Assembly (NCBI RefSeq): GCF_902499335.1
Contig: NZ_CABVQK010000002.1
Coordinates: 310,001 to 374,000 of the forward strand
Direction of reading: 5' to 3'
DNA: 64,000 nucleotides
From: Burkholderia lata
Lineage (GTDB): Bacteria; Pseudomonadota; Gammaproteobacteria; Burkholderiales; Burkholderiaceae
In this document: in pieces, positions 19,848 to 29,146 of the stretch
How positions within the stretch are numbered: the first letter of the stretch is position 1
Layout of the letters: the number at the start of each line of letters is the position of its first letter
Position numbers and translations under genes: made by a program
Notes under the pieces: model-generated
What the model saw: the letters and a program-made list of their open reading frames with translations, nothing else
Databases searched by the model: none
Told to the model about the DNA's origin: nothing

Positions 19848-20545
19848 TGCGTGGCCTCCGTCGGGTTGGCAACGTGCATCACGCCTGCCTGCATCACGAG
19901 CCGCATCGTGCCGATTCGAGCGGCCTGGGCCGGATCGTGCGAGATCCACATATAAGCGCGGGCGTCGGGCGCCGCGTCGAACCATGCGCCGACGAGCGCC
20001 TCGATCGCGCGTGCCGATTCGGGATCGAGCGCGGACGTCGGTTCGTCGAGCAGCAGCACGTCGGGATCGAGCTGCAGCACCCGCAGCAGCGCGGCGATCT
20101 GCGCTTCCCCGCCCGACAGGTCGCTCGCGCGCTTGTCGAGAAAGTCGGGGCCGCGGCCGGCCTGCGCGGCGAGCGCTTCGGCGCGCGCACGATCGAACAC
20201 CGCATCGCGATAGATCGCGAGCGAATACGGATAGCGCAACTGCGATTCGACGGTACCGTCCATCTGCGCGGGACGCTGGCGTACATAGGCGACGCTGCGC
20301 CGGTAACGCGGGATCGCATTGCGCCGGATCCGTTCGCCGCGCCACAGGATGTGGCCGCCGTCGAGCGGATCGAGCAGCGCGAGCGCGCGCAGCAGCACGC
20401 TCTTGCCCGACCCGGACGGCCCGGTGATAGCAATGCGCGATCCCGCTGCGAGGCTGAAATCGGTCGGGGCGAGCAGGGTCTTGCCGCTGCTGGCATCGCG
20501 CCGCGTGATGCGCTCTGCATCGATGAGGCCGGTGGGGGCTGTCAT
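19844..20545 (-). CDS. fetA: FetA-like ABC ATPase
   Basis: 233 residues. Walker A GPSGSGKS near residue 43, the signature LSGGEAQ, Walker [13 protein letters not shown] and a switch His in WISHD. Short single-domain ATPase paired with FetB; proposed role is iron export and oxidative-stress resistance as in E. coli FetAB. The start at 20545 matches the family; the frame extension upstream is not homologous. Divergent from the AsmA-like gene. Confidence 0.87.
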   Translation of the reverse strand: MTAPTGLIDAERITRRDASSGKTLLAPTDFSLAAGSRIAITGPSGSGKSVLLRALALLDPLDGGHILWRGERIRRNAIPRYRRSVAYVRQRPAQMDGTVESQLRYPYSLAIYRDAVFDRARAEALAAQAGRGPDFLDKRASDLSGGEAQIAALLRVLQLDPDVLLLDEPTSALDPESARAIEALVGAWFDAAPDARAYMWISHDPAQAARIGTMRLVMQAGVMHVANPTEATQ

Positions 20546-20697
20546 GTCACAAATGAAAAAAAGCGTTAATGGCGCCAAAACGTCACCATGGCGTGCGTCA
20601 TAATACCGATTGAAAAGCCGCGGGTGTCGTGCGCCGTTCGTCCACGCAAGCGGCCCGGCATGGTGCGGCATCATTTCAGAACAACAACGGAACCGCC

Positions 20698-22995
20698 ATG
20701 ACGCTAACCCGAGCCATCGGCAAATCGGCTGCATGGATCGTCGGTATCGTCGCGGTGCTCATCGCGGCGGCCGGCGTCTTTCTCTTTATCTTCGACTGGA
20801 ACCGCGCGAAGCCGTGGGTCAACGAGCAGGTCACAGCCGCACTCGGCCGTCCGTTCGCGATCAACGGCGACCTGAAGGTCGGCTGGCGCCGCCCCGACGG
20901 CGAAACCGGCTGGCGCGCATGGGTGCCCTGGCCGAGCTTTACGGCCACGCAGCTCGAGATCGGCAACCCCGACTGGGCAAAGACGCCCAAGTTCGTCACG
21001 CTCGATGCCGCGCACTTCGATCTCGCGATCCTGCCGCTGCTCGCGCATGAAATCGTGATCCCGTCGATCGACGTCGTGAATCCGGCCGTCGACCTCGAGC
21101 GGCTTGCCGACGGTCGCAACACGTGGACTTTCCAGTTCAAGCAATCGTCACAGCCGTCGCCGTGGAAAGTGCGGCTCGACAGCTTCGGCTTCGCGAAGGG
21201 CACTGTCACGTATCGCGACGCGATCACGAAGGCCGACCTGACCGTCGCGATCGATACGCTCGGGCAGCCGATTCCGCTCGGCGACGTGCTGAAGGAGCAG
21301 GAGCAGACATCGCGCGCGGCATCGGCGCAACGGGTCGGCAAGCACGGCGCCGCGCAACTGAGCGCGAAGGCCAACGCGGAGGCCGCGTCGAGCGCTTCCG
21401 CCGCGCAGGCTGCGAGTGCGGCGTCGGCCACGGGTGCTTCGGCCGCGTCTGCCGTGGTGTCGGCTTCGTCTTCTTCGTCCGCCTCTTCGACATTGGCTGC
21501 TGCTGCCGCGTCTGGTGCAAGCGGTGCAAGCGGCGTCGCGGCACCCGCGAAGCCGTCGGGCCCGACCTACGCGTTCGGGCTGAAGGTCGACGGCCGCTAC
21601 AAGAACGTGCCGATCAGCGGTACCGGCAAGCTGGGCGGCGTGCTCGCGATCCAGGACGCGTCGCGCCCGTTCCCGCTGCAGGCCGACGTGAAGGCCGGCG
21701 ACACGCGGCTCGCGATCGTCGGCACGCTGACCGATCCGATGCATCTCGCGGCCATCGACCTGCGGCTGTGGCTGCAGGGCACGTCGATGTCGCACCTCTA
21801 CCAGCTCAGCGGCATCACGCTGCCCGATACGCCGCCTTACGCGACCGAAGGTCGGTTGATCGGCAACTTCAAGCGCAAGGCCAGCACGTTCCGCTATGAG
21901 AACTTCAATGGCCGCGTCGGCGGCAGCGATCTCGGCGGCACGCTCGCCTACGAGCAGCGCGAGCCGCGGCCGAAGCTGTCGGGCGAGCTCGTGTCGAACC
22001 TGCTGCAGTTCTCCGATCTCGCGCCGGTGATCGGCGCGGATACGGCCGCGAGCAAGGCCAAGCGCGGCGACACGACGAAACAGCCGTCGAGCCGCGTGCT
22101 GCCGGTCGAGACGTTCCGCACCGACCGCTGGCGCGCACTGGACGCTGACGTCAAGTTCACGGGCCGCAAGCTGGTCAAGAGTTCGGACCTGCCGATCACC
22201 AACCTGTACACGCACATCGTGATGACGGACGGCGTGCTGTCGCTCGAGCCGCTGCAGTTCGGCGTCGCGGGCGGCACGCTCGCAACGACCGCGCATCTCG
22301 ACGGCAGCAGTGCGCCGCTGAAGGGCCGCTTCACGGTGGCCGCGCGGCACCTGAAGCTGAAGCAGCTGTTCCCGGCGCAGAAGGTCATGCAGTCGGCGCT
22401 CGGCGAGATCAACGGCGACGCGTCGCTGTCGGCGACCGGCAACTCGCCGGCCGCGCTGGCAGCGACGTCGAACGGCGAAGTGAAGGCACTCGTGACGGAC
22501 GGTCGCATCAGCCGCCTGCTGATGGAAGCGGCGGGGCTGAACGTCGCGAACGTCGTCTACGAGAAGCTGTTCGGCAACAACGACGTGAAGATCAACTGCG
22601 CGGCGATCGACTTCGTCGCGACCAACGGCATTCTCGACCCGAAGGTGTTCGCGCTCGATACGGACGACGCGCTGATCAATGTCGACGGCCCGATCAGCCT
22701 GCGCGACGAAACGCTGAACCTGAAGATCCACCCGCACACGAAGGGTTTCCGGATCTTCTCGCTGCGCTCGCCGCTGTATGCGAAGGGCACGTTCAAGAAC
22801 CCGGACGTCGGCGTCGATGCCGGTGCGCTCGCGCTGCGCGCCGGCGCGATGATCGGCCTCGGGCTGATCAACCCGTTCGCGGCCTTGATTCCGCTGATCG
22901 CGCCGAGCAACAACCGCGACGTGCCGTGCTCGGAGCTGTTCGGTCAGATGAATGCGAAGGCCGCACAGCGGGCGGCGGCGAAGGTCGGCAAGTAA
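20698..22995 (+). CDS. AsmA-family inner-membrane/periplasmic protein
   Basis: 765 residues. One N-terminal membrane segment (AAWIVGIVAVLIAAAGVFLFIF), then an AsmA N-terminal domain (PFAINGDLKVGWR) and a C-terminal AsmA_2-like region (RLLMEAAGLNVANVVYEKLFG, CAAIDF). AsmA-like proteins affect outer-membrane biogenesis and phospholipid transport. Between about residues 200 and 280 lies a very Ala/Ser-rich linker, which is unusual. Start chosen at 20698, after which the membrane helix appears; the stop is six bases from that of the converging neighbour. Confidence 0.85.
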   Translation: MTLTRAIGKSAAWIVGIVAVLIAAAGVFLFIFDWNRAKPWVNEQVTAALGRPFAINGDLKVGWRRPDGETGWRAWVPWPSFTATQLEIGNPDWAKTPKFVTLDAAHFDLAILPLLAHEIVIPSIDVVNPAVDLERLADGRNTWTFQFKQSSQPSPWKVRLDSFGFAKGTVTYRDAITKADLTVAIDTLGQPIPLGDVLKEQEQTSRAASAQRVGKHGAAQLSAKANAEAASSASAAQAASAASATGASAASAVVSASSSSSASSTLAAAAASGASGASGVAAPAKPSGPTYAFGLKVDGRYKNVPISGTGKLGGVLAIQDASRPFPLQADVKAGDTRLAIVGTLTDPMHLAAIDLRLWLQGTSMSHLYQLSGITLPDTPPYATEGRLIGNFKRKASTFRYENFNGRVGGSDLGGTLAYEQREPRPKLSGELVSNLLQFSDLAPVIGADTAASKAKRGDTTKQPSSRVLPVETFRTDRWRALDADVKFTGRKLVKSSDLPITNLYTHIVMTDGVLSLEPLQFGVAGGTLATTAHLDGSSAPLKGRFTVAARHLKLKQLFPAQKVMQSALGEINGDASLSATGNSPAALAATSNGEVKALVTDGRISRLLMEAAGLNVANVVYEKLFGNNDVKINCAAIDFVATNGILDPKVFALDTDDALINVDGPISLRDETLNLKIHPHTKGFRIFSLRSPLYAKGTFKNPDVGVDAGALALRAGAMIGLGLINPFAALIPLIAPSNNRDVPCSELFGQMNAKAAQRAAAKVGK

Positions 22996-23001
22996 CGGGC
23001 G

Positions 23002-23454
23002 TCAGCGGCCCGCGCGCACCCAGAGCAGCAAGACGTCGACCTCCCGGCCGTCGATCCGGACCGGTGCCGCGGGGCCGAGCCGCAGGCGATCGCCGTCGAG
23101 CACGGCGATCCGCTGCTGGACGTTCCCGACCCAGTTCGGGAACAGGCTGACGTCCATTTCGTGAGTCAGTGTGCCGTCGTCGGCGACCTGAAAGGGGCCC
23201 GAATAGGCGATATAGCCGCGCGCGGCCGCCGCGCACTCGTCGTCGGCGCCGTGGTGCGGATCGCCGATCGCGTAGGGCGGCCGGCCGGCGGCCATCAACT
23301 GGGCGGACATGTAGCCGTCCCGCGTATAGAGAAGCCAGCCGCGCACGTCGCGACCGAGCGGATAGGCGACCGCGCTGCCGTCGCGCGGGCGGACTTCGTA
23401 GGACACGAGGCGCCATGCGCCGACGAGTTGTTCGCGAAGCTGGCTGGCAAGCAT
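23002..23454 (-). CDS. Lipocalin-like domain protein
   Basis: 150 residues beginning [17 protein letters not shown] and containing [16 protein letters not shown] and [11 protein letters not shown], the pattern of the lipocalin-like (Lipocalin_5) family of small beta-barrel proteins. No signal peptide is seen with this start. An upstream TTG/GTG extension to 23574 exists but looks non-homologous. Ligand unknown. Confidence 0.75.
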   Translation of the reverse strand: MLASQLREQLVGAWRLVSYEVRPRDGSAVAYPLGRDVRGWLLYTRDGYMSAQLMAAGRPPYAIGDPHHGADDECAAAARGYIAYSGPFQVADDGTLTHEMDVSLFPNWVGNVQQRIAVLDGDRLRLGPAAPVRIDGREVDVLLLWVRAGR

Positions 23455-23624
23455 GCGGGATTCCGGTAAGGCGGCGGTGGGGCGCGTGCCGTCGTGTTGG
23501 CGGGCCGCCGGGCGGCGGGTCAGGGCGCCTGAAATGCGCTGCCGGAACGGCGTGGTCGGCAGTTTCTCCGACACCTGCTAAAATACACGGTTTTCCGTCG
23601 ATTTATCCTTTAACGGGACCTGCC

Positions 23625-25217
23625 GTGCTTTCTACTGCCAACATCACGATGCAATTCGGGCCGAAGCCCTTGTTCGAGAACATCTCGGTCAAATTCGGCG
23701 AGGGCAACCGCTATGGTCTGATCGGCGCGAACGGCTGCGGGAAGTCGACGTTCATGAAGATCCTCGGCGGCGACCTCGAGTCGAGCGCCGGCAACGTCGC
23801 GCTGGAGCCGAACGTGCGTCTCGGCAAGCTGCGCCAGGACCAGTTCGCATACGAAGACGTGCGCGTGCTCGACGTCGTCATGATGGGCCACACCGAAATG
23901 TGGGCCGCGATGACCGAGCGTGACGCGATCTACGCGAACCCGGAAGCCACCGACGACGACTACATGCACGCCGCCGAACTCGAAGGCAAGTTCGCCGAAT
24001 ACGGCGGCTACGACGCCGAGGCGCGCGCGGGCGCGCTGCTGCTCGGCATCGGCATCGAAGAGAAGTTCCACACCGGCACGATGAGCGACGTCGCGCCGGG
24101 CTGGAAGCTGCGCGTGCTGCTCGCGCAGGCGCTGTTCTCGAAGCCGGACGTGCTGCTGCTCGACGAACCGACCAACAACCTCGACATCAACTCGATTCGT
24201 TGGCTCGAGCACACGCTCAACGAGTACAACTCGACGATGATCATCATTTCGCACGATCGTCACTTCCTGAACGCGGTGTGCACGCACATGGCCGATATGG
24301 ACTTCGGCACGCTGAAGGTCTGGCCGGGCAACTACGACGACTACATGCTCGCATCGGCACAGGCGCGCGAGCGCCAGGCCGCGGCGAACACGCGGGCGAA
24401 GGAACGCGTCGCCGAACTGCAGGACTTCGTGCGCCGCTTCTCGGCGAACAAGTCGAAGGCCCGTCAGGCGACCAGCCGCGCGAAGCAGATCGACAAGATC
24501 AAGATCGAGGAATTCAAGCCGTCGTCGCGCCAGAACCCGTTCATCCGTTTCGAGTTCGAGAAGAAGCTGCACAACGTCGCGGTGGTGGCTGAAGACATCA
24601 CGAAGAAGTACGAGCGCACGATCTTCCAGAACTTCAACCTGTCGGTGCAGCCGGGCGAGCGGATCGCGATCATCGGCGAGAACGGCGCGGGCAAGACGAC
24701 GCTGCTGCGTTCGCTGCTCGGCGCACTCGCGCTCGAGCACGGCACGGTGAAGTGGTCCGAGAACGCGAATGTCGGCTACATGCCGCAGGACACGTACGAA
24801 GAGTTCCCGAACGACATCACGCTGATGGACTGGATCGACCAGTACCGCAAGGACGGCGACGACGAAACGATGGTGCGCGGCACGCTGGGCCGCCTGCTGT
24901 TCTCGTCGGACGACATCAAGAAGTCGGTGAAGGTGCTGTCGGGCGGCGAGAAGGGCCGCATGATCTGGGGCAAGCTGATGCTCGGCCGCCACAACGTGCT
25001 GCTGATGGACGAGCCGACCAACCACATGGACATGGAGTCGATCGAGTCGCTGCAGATCGCGCTCGAGCAGTTCGAAGGCACGCTGATTTTCGTGTCGCAC
25101 GACCGTGAGTTCGTGAGCGGGCTGGCGAACCGGATCATCGAAGTGAAGACGGACGGCAACCTGTTCGACTTCGGTGGCAATTACGAGGAATTCCTGACGA
25201 GCCAAGGGCAGGAGTAA
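23625..25217 (+). CDS. ABC-F family ATPase, YbiT-like
   Basis: 530 residues, the same length as E. coli YbiT. Two ATPase cassettes: Walker [10 protein letters not shown] near residue 35 and GENGAGKTT near 350, each with its own LLDEPT/LMDEPT Walker B, joined by a charged linker (about 240-320). No membrane part. ABC-F proteins act on ribosomes. The GTG at 23625 gives the family start ([13 protein letters not shown]); the long upstream frame is spurious. A terminator follows at 25305. Confidence 0.93.
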   Translation: MLSTANITMQFGPKPLFENISVKFGEGNRYGLIGANGCGKSTFMKILGGDLESSAGNVALEPNVRLGKLRQDQFAYEDVRVLDVVMMGHTEMWAAMTERDAIYANPEATDDDYMHAAELEGKFAEYGGYDAEARAGALLLGIGIEEKFHTGTMSDVAPGWKLRVLLAQALFSKPDVLLLDEPTNNLDINSIRWLEHTLNEYNSTMIIISHDRHFLNAVCTHMADMDFGTLKVWPGNYDDYMLASAQARERQAAANTRAKERVAELQDFVRRFSANKSKARQATSRAKQIDKIKIEEFKPSSRQNPFIRFEFEKKLHNVAVVAEDITKKYERTIFQNFNLSVQPGERIAIIGENGAGKTTLLRSLLGALALEHGTVKWSENANVGYMPQDTYEEFPNDITLMDWIDQYRKDGDDETMVRGTLGRLLFSSDDIKKSVKVLSGGEKGRMIWGKLMLGRHNVLLMDEPTNHMDMESIESLQIALEQFEGTLIFVSHDREFVSGLANRIIEVKTDGNLFDFGGNYEEFLTSQGQE

Positions 25218-25304
25218 GTGTCCTGACGGTTCCGTTCATGCGTCACGGCTGGGCAATACGAAGCCGGGGCGCGTAGACCGAAGCCGCTAACCTGAGCATA
25301 TCGA

Positions 25305-25340
25305 GCCCGCATCGACAGCATCGTCGATGCGGGCTTTTTC
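25305..25340 (+). terminator. Rho-independent terminator
   Basis: A 12-bp stem (GCCCGCATCGAC and its complement) with a six-base loop, then TTTTTC. It ends the ABC-F transcript and separates it from the unknown cluster. Confidence 0.88.
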
Positions 25341-25458
25341 ATTTCCACGCCGTCACCGCGCGGTAGCGTCGCGCATTGCCGTTTCCTGCCCTCAATCGAC
25401 TTCGGGTAAATTACGCTCCGAATACCACCCTCAATTCCGACCCGGAGCCGCCCCCTCG

Positions 25459-26208
25459 ATGCAGGACCATCCTTTCCCGCTCGACCTGTCCGGCCTTGCG
25501 CAAAGCCTGTACGCGCAGGGCACTGAGGAAAGCATCCTGTCGCGCCTGATGGAGCGGATCGCACCGACCAACCGCTTCTGCGTCGATATCGGCGCAAGCG
25601 ACGGCCTGCGCAACAGCAACACCGCGCGGCTGCTGCGCGAACAGGATTGGTCCGGCGTGCTTGTTGAAGGCAGCGCATACCGTTTCGGCAAGCTGGCGGC
25701 CCACTACGCCGGCGCGGACCGCGTCCGCTTGCACCACGACCGCGTTCAGCCCGACACGATCGACACGTTGCTCGCCGATGCGAACACGCCAGCCGACTTC
25801 GACCTGCTGTCGATCGACATCGACGGCAACGACTACTGGGTGTGGCGCGGCCTGCAGGCATTCCAGCCTCGCATTGTCGTGATCGAATACAACCCGTACT
25901 ACACGCCGCCCGAGCGTTGGGTGATGTGCTTCAACCCGGACCACGAATGGGACGGCTCGACGTATTACGGCGCGAGCCTCGAATCGCTCGTCCATCTCGG
26001 CCGGCAGAAGGGCTATGAACTCGTCTGCTGCGACGACATGGGCAACAACGCATTCTTCGTGCGGCAGGACCTGTATCCGCTGCTCGGCATCGCGAACAAC
26101 GCTCCTTCGGTGCTGTTCCGCCCGGCGATGTACAAGGTGCGCTACGTCGGGCACAACACGTTCCTGAGCGGCCATCCGTATCGATACGGGCCGGCCGAGC
26201 ACATCTGA
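25459..26208 (+). CDS. FkbM-like SAM-dependent methyltransferase
   Basis: 249 residues. SAM motif I is FCVDIGASDG near residue 40, followed by DLLSIDIDGNDYWVW and IEYNP, as in FkbM-type O-methyltransferases that act on sugars or polyketides. No signal peptide. First gene of a five-gene run; the next ATG begins directly after its stop. The acceptor is unknown; the neighbours suggest a glycosylated or amide-containing small molecule or surface glycan. Confidence 0.75.
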   Translation: MQDHPFPLDLSGLAQSLYAQGTEESILSRLMERIAPTNRFCVDIGASDGLRNSNTARLLREQDWSGVLVEGSAYRFGKLAAHYAGADRVRLHHDRVQPDTIDTLLADANTPADFDLLSIDIDGNDYWVWRGLQAFQPRIVVIEYNPYYTPPERWVMCFNPDHEWDGSTYYGASLESLVHLGRQKGYELVCCDDMGNNAFFVRQDLYPLLGIANNAPSVLFRPAMYKVRYVGHNTFLSGHPYRYGPAEHI

Positions 26209-27201
26209 ATGGACTCGCTCGCCACGACCTTCGACGAGATTCGCGATGCCTATGCGCTGGGCCGAAGCGGGCAGCCGCGTCAGGTCGGCGAACGCGTGTG
26301 GCACCTGACGACCGATGACGGCGGCGTAGCGGTCAAGCTCTACGCTTCCGAACATCATGCACGTGCGGCCAAGGAAGCTGCGGTGCTCGCACACTTCGAG
26401 ACGCACGGCGATGCACGTTTCCATGTGCAGGCGTTGAAACGCACGGCAGCCGGCGCATCGCTGTGGACGGGGGCGCACGCCCACGCGATGCTGACCCGCT
26501 GGGAAACCGGGCAGTTCAGAACCTACGACACGTTTTCGCCGGCCGAATGGGATGCGCTCGGCGCGAGTCTGGCGGCGTTGCATCTGAGCCTCGAGCGGCT
26601 TCATTTGCCGCAGCTCGACACGATCCGCGCCCGGCTGGTCGCGATCGACGCGGACGCGGTGCGCCGCAGCCTGCTCGACGCACTGGATCGCGCCCGCTCG
26701 AACGACGGCGCCGAGAACCTGCGCCGCTACGTCGATCTCGCGCTGCGCATGCTCGACCGCTACTATCCGGGCAGCATCGACGCGTTTCCCGCCGCCGATC
26801 CGCAGCACCCGATCCACAACGACTACAACCAGTTCAACTATCTGTTCACGGGCACGCTGCCGCCGCTCATCCTCGACTGGGAAGCGTCGATCGGCGCACC
26901 GCGCGAATACGAACTGGTGCGTTGCCTGAACCATCTGCCGCTGGAGGCGCCGCGTCTGGCGGAAGCGTTCGTGCTGGCATACCGGCGTACCCGGCCGGTA
27001 GATCCCGCGCGCATTGCATGGGCGGTCGATGCTGCGTGTCTGCAGCACGCGCTCAAGCTCTGGATCGTGCAAGGCTGGCTCGACGACCCGTCGCGGTTTG
27101 CATCGCATCTGAACGGCGCGGTGACGATGGCGTCCGCGATGGTGGATGCGCGCGACCGTCTGGTCGATTTCTTTTCCCGTTGTGTGGAAGCAGGACGCTG
27201 A
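26209..27201 (+). CDS. Aminoglycoside-phosphotransferase-fold kinase
   Basis: 330 residues. An N-lobe lysine in VAVKLYASEHH, the Brenner motif HNDYNQFNYLF near residue 203 and LDWEAS (metal-binding Asp) show an active APH/choline-kinase-like fold. It starts with no gap after the methyltransferase and stops two bases before the radical SAM gene. It could phosphorylate a sugar, an amino alcohol or a biosynthetic intermediate. Resistance function is not supported by the context. Confidence 0.75.
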   Translation: MDSLATTFDEIRDAYALGRSGQPRQVGERVWHLTTDDGGVAVKLYASEHHARAAKEAAVLAHFETHGDARFHVQALKRTAAGASLWTGAHAHAMLTRWETGQFRTYDTFSPAEWDALGASLAALHLSLERLHLPQLDTIRARLVAIDADAVRRSLLDALDRARSNDGAENLRRYVDLALRMLDRYYPGSIDAFPAADPQHPIHNDYNQFNYLFTGTLPPLILDWEASIGAPREYELVRCLNHLPLEAPRLAEAFVLAYRRTRPVDPARIAWAVDAACLQHALKLWIVQGWLDDPSRFASHLNGAVTMASAMVDARDRLVDFFSRCVEAGR

Positions 27202-27202
27202 A

Positions 27203-28081
27203 GTGAATGCGAATCTGAACCGGACTTCGAATCCGACGCCGCCGGCCGAGCGGCAGCATGTGTTTCCGCCGCCGCTGGATCGCGATTACCGCGTCGAAGA
27301 CGGGCGCGTGCTGACGCGCTCGCTGGAAGCGCACATCGTCGATCACTGCAACCTGACCTGTGCGGAATGCTGCTCGCTGTCGCCGCTGCTGCCCGAGTGG
27401 TACGCGAGCCCCGAATCGCTCGAGGCCGATCTGCGCAAGGCGGCGAAGGTGCTGCGCCCGCGCATGTTCAAGCTGGTCGGCGGCGAGCCGCTGCTGCATC
27501 CGGCGCTCGTCGAACTTGTCCGGCGCGTGCGCGCCACGGGCATCGCGCCCGTGATCTCCGTCACGACGAACGGCCTGAAGCTTGGAGAGATGACCGACGC
27601 GTTCTGGCAGGCGGTGGATGCACTGACGATCTCGCGCTATCCGAAACCGGCGCTGTCGCCCGACCTGGTCGTGCACATCGAGCATCAGGCCGCGCGCTTC
27701 GACGTGCGCCTGAACTGGAAAGTGCAGGACGTGTTCACGACGATGAATCGCGCGCAGCCCGGCACCGATCGCGACGAAGCGCAGCGCCTTTATCACGATT
27801 GCTGGATCCGTGAGCGCTGCCATATGATTCGCGACGGCATGTTCTACACGTGCACGCGTCCCGCGCACTTCCATACGCTCTACAAGGGCGAGAAGGATTT
27901 TCAATCCGATGGCCTGCCGCTGCGCGACGACGCCGGCATGCTCGACGCGATGCTCGCCTATCTGCAACGCGAGGCGCCGCTCGAAGCATGCCTGCATTGC
28001 CAGGGCGGCAGTGCGCCGGTAGCGCCGCATCGCATCCTCAAACGCATTGAAGTGGACTCCTTGAAGGCTCGTTATCCATGA
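27203..28081 (+). CDS. Radical SAM protein
   Basis: 292 residues with the cluster-binding motif C49-x3-C53-x2-C56 (CNLTCAEC), then KLVGGEPLLHP and VTTNG, typical of the radical SAM core. Additional Cys near the C-terminus (DCWIRERC, YTC, CLHCQGG) suggest a second Fe-S site of SPASM/twitch type. The GTG at 27203 is taken as start because it follows the previous stop by one base. The stop overlaps the next start (ATGA). The reaction is unknown; no precursor peptide was found next to it. Confidence 0.78.
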   Translation: MNANLNRTSNPTPPAERQHVFPPPLDRDYRVEDGRVLTRSLEAHIVDHCNLTCAECCSLSPLLPEWYASPESLEADLRKAAKVLRPRMFKLVGGEPLLHPALVELVRRVRATGIAPVISVTTNGLKLGEMTDAFWQAVDALTISRYPKPALSPDLVVHIEHQAARFDVRLNWKVQDVFTTMNRAQPGTDRDEAQRLYHDCWIRERCHMIRDGMFYTCTRPAHFHTLYKGEKDFQSDGLPLRDDAGMLDAMLAYLQREAPLEACLHCQGGSAPVAPHRILKRIEVDSLKARYP

Positions 28082-29139
28082 TCGTCGGCACGCGCGACCT
28101 GTTCGGCTTCGACCGGCTTCACTACCATCCGCGCAGCGGCACGACGGCGACCGGCATCGGGGCCGTCCTGCGCGCAGCGGGGCAACCGGCCTGCGAGCCG
28201 GACGCGGCGGCCATCGCGGGCTACCTGAGCGGCGAGCGGCTGGTGGGCCGCACCGTGTTGCGCGACGTGCGCGCGGTGCCGCCCGGCCACGCGCTGGTCC
28301 GTTCGACGGAAGGGCTGACCGTGCAGCCGGCACCCGGGCAGCCACAGCACGCGGATCTTGAAACCGTGCTGCGCGCATCGCTGCAGCGTGCGCTCTACAG
28401 CGGCAAGCGAGTTGCGCTGGCGCTGAGCGGCGGACTCGATTCGGCGCTGCTGCTCGCGTTGCTGCGCGAACTCGGCGCGCATCGGCTCGTGACGTCCTAC
28501 ATCCTCGTGACCGACATGCCGGACTATTGCGAACGCGATGCCGCACTCGAACTGGCTGAGCAGATGCAGGCGAATGTGAAGATCGTGCGCGCGAACGAGG
28601 CCGATTTCGTCGCGGCGCTGCCGAGAACGACCCATGCGGTCGAGGAGCCGATGTTCAACCTGCATCCGGTCGCGAAGCTGCTGCTCGCCGAGGCGATGGC
28701 CGCGGACGGCGTCGAGGTGGCCATTACCGGCGACGGCGCGGACCAGGTGTTGCGCCGCGACCAGTCGGCCAACTATCTGCCGCTGTGCCACGCGTTGTTC
28801 GATGCGGCGTCGGTCGATCTGCATCCGCCGTTCGTCGACGATGCCGTCGTCGCGCATCTGACGAGCATCGCGCCCGATCCGGACAAGCAATGCCTGCGCG
28901 ATCTCGGTGCGCGCCTGAACCTGCCGGACCGTCTTGTGCACGGCCCCAAGCGTGGACGGCTCGCCCCGGCGATGGACCTCGCGGCGCTGCTCGATCGCGA
29001 CCGCACGCACGCGTTGGCCGATAAGCTCGGCCTGGCCGCCTCCACGCTGCAGACGGACAACGAACGCGTGCTGTGGACGACGCTGTCGCTGATCCTCGAT
29101 CATTTCGACCACCTCGATGCCGCGCATCGCCCAACCTGA
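28078..29139 (+). CDS. Asparagine-synthetase-like ATP-dependent amide ligase
   Basis: 353 residues. The PP-loop motif ALSGGLDSALLLA lies near residues 114-126, followed by ITGDGADQVLRR, as in AsnB synthetase domains. The N-terminus begins at the region equivalent to DxFGxxxLYY, so about the first 100 residues of a normal glutaminase domain, including the catalytic Cys, are missing. It may use ammonia or another amine, like beta-lactam synthetase or lasso-peptide cyclases; this is inference. It overlaps the radical SAM gene by four bases. Confidence 0.75.
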   Translation: MIVGTRDLFGFDRLHYHPRSGTTATGIGAVLRAAGQPACEPDAAAIAGYLSGERLVGRTVLRDVRAVPPGHALVRSTEGLTVQPAPGQPQHADLETVLRASLQRALYSGKRVALALSGGLDSALLLALLRELGAHRLVTSYILVTDMPDYCERDAALELAEQMQANVKIVRANEADFVAALPRTTHAVEEPMFNLHPVAKLLLAEAMAADGVEVAITGDGADQVLRRDQSANYLPLCHALFDAASVDLHPPFVDDAVVAHLTSIAPDPDKQCLRDLGARLNLPDRLVHGPKRGRLAPAMDLAALLDRDRTHALADKLGLAASTLQTDNERVLWTTLSLILDHFDHLDAAHRPT

Positions 29140-29146
29140 GCCGCTC

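Noticed and set aside
26209..27201. Aminoglycoside resistance gene
   Set aside because: The fold is APH-like, but the sequence has only general kinase motifs and lies in a biosynthetic context, so resistance is not supported.
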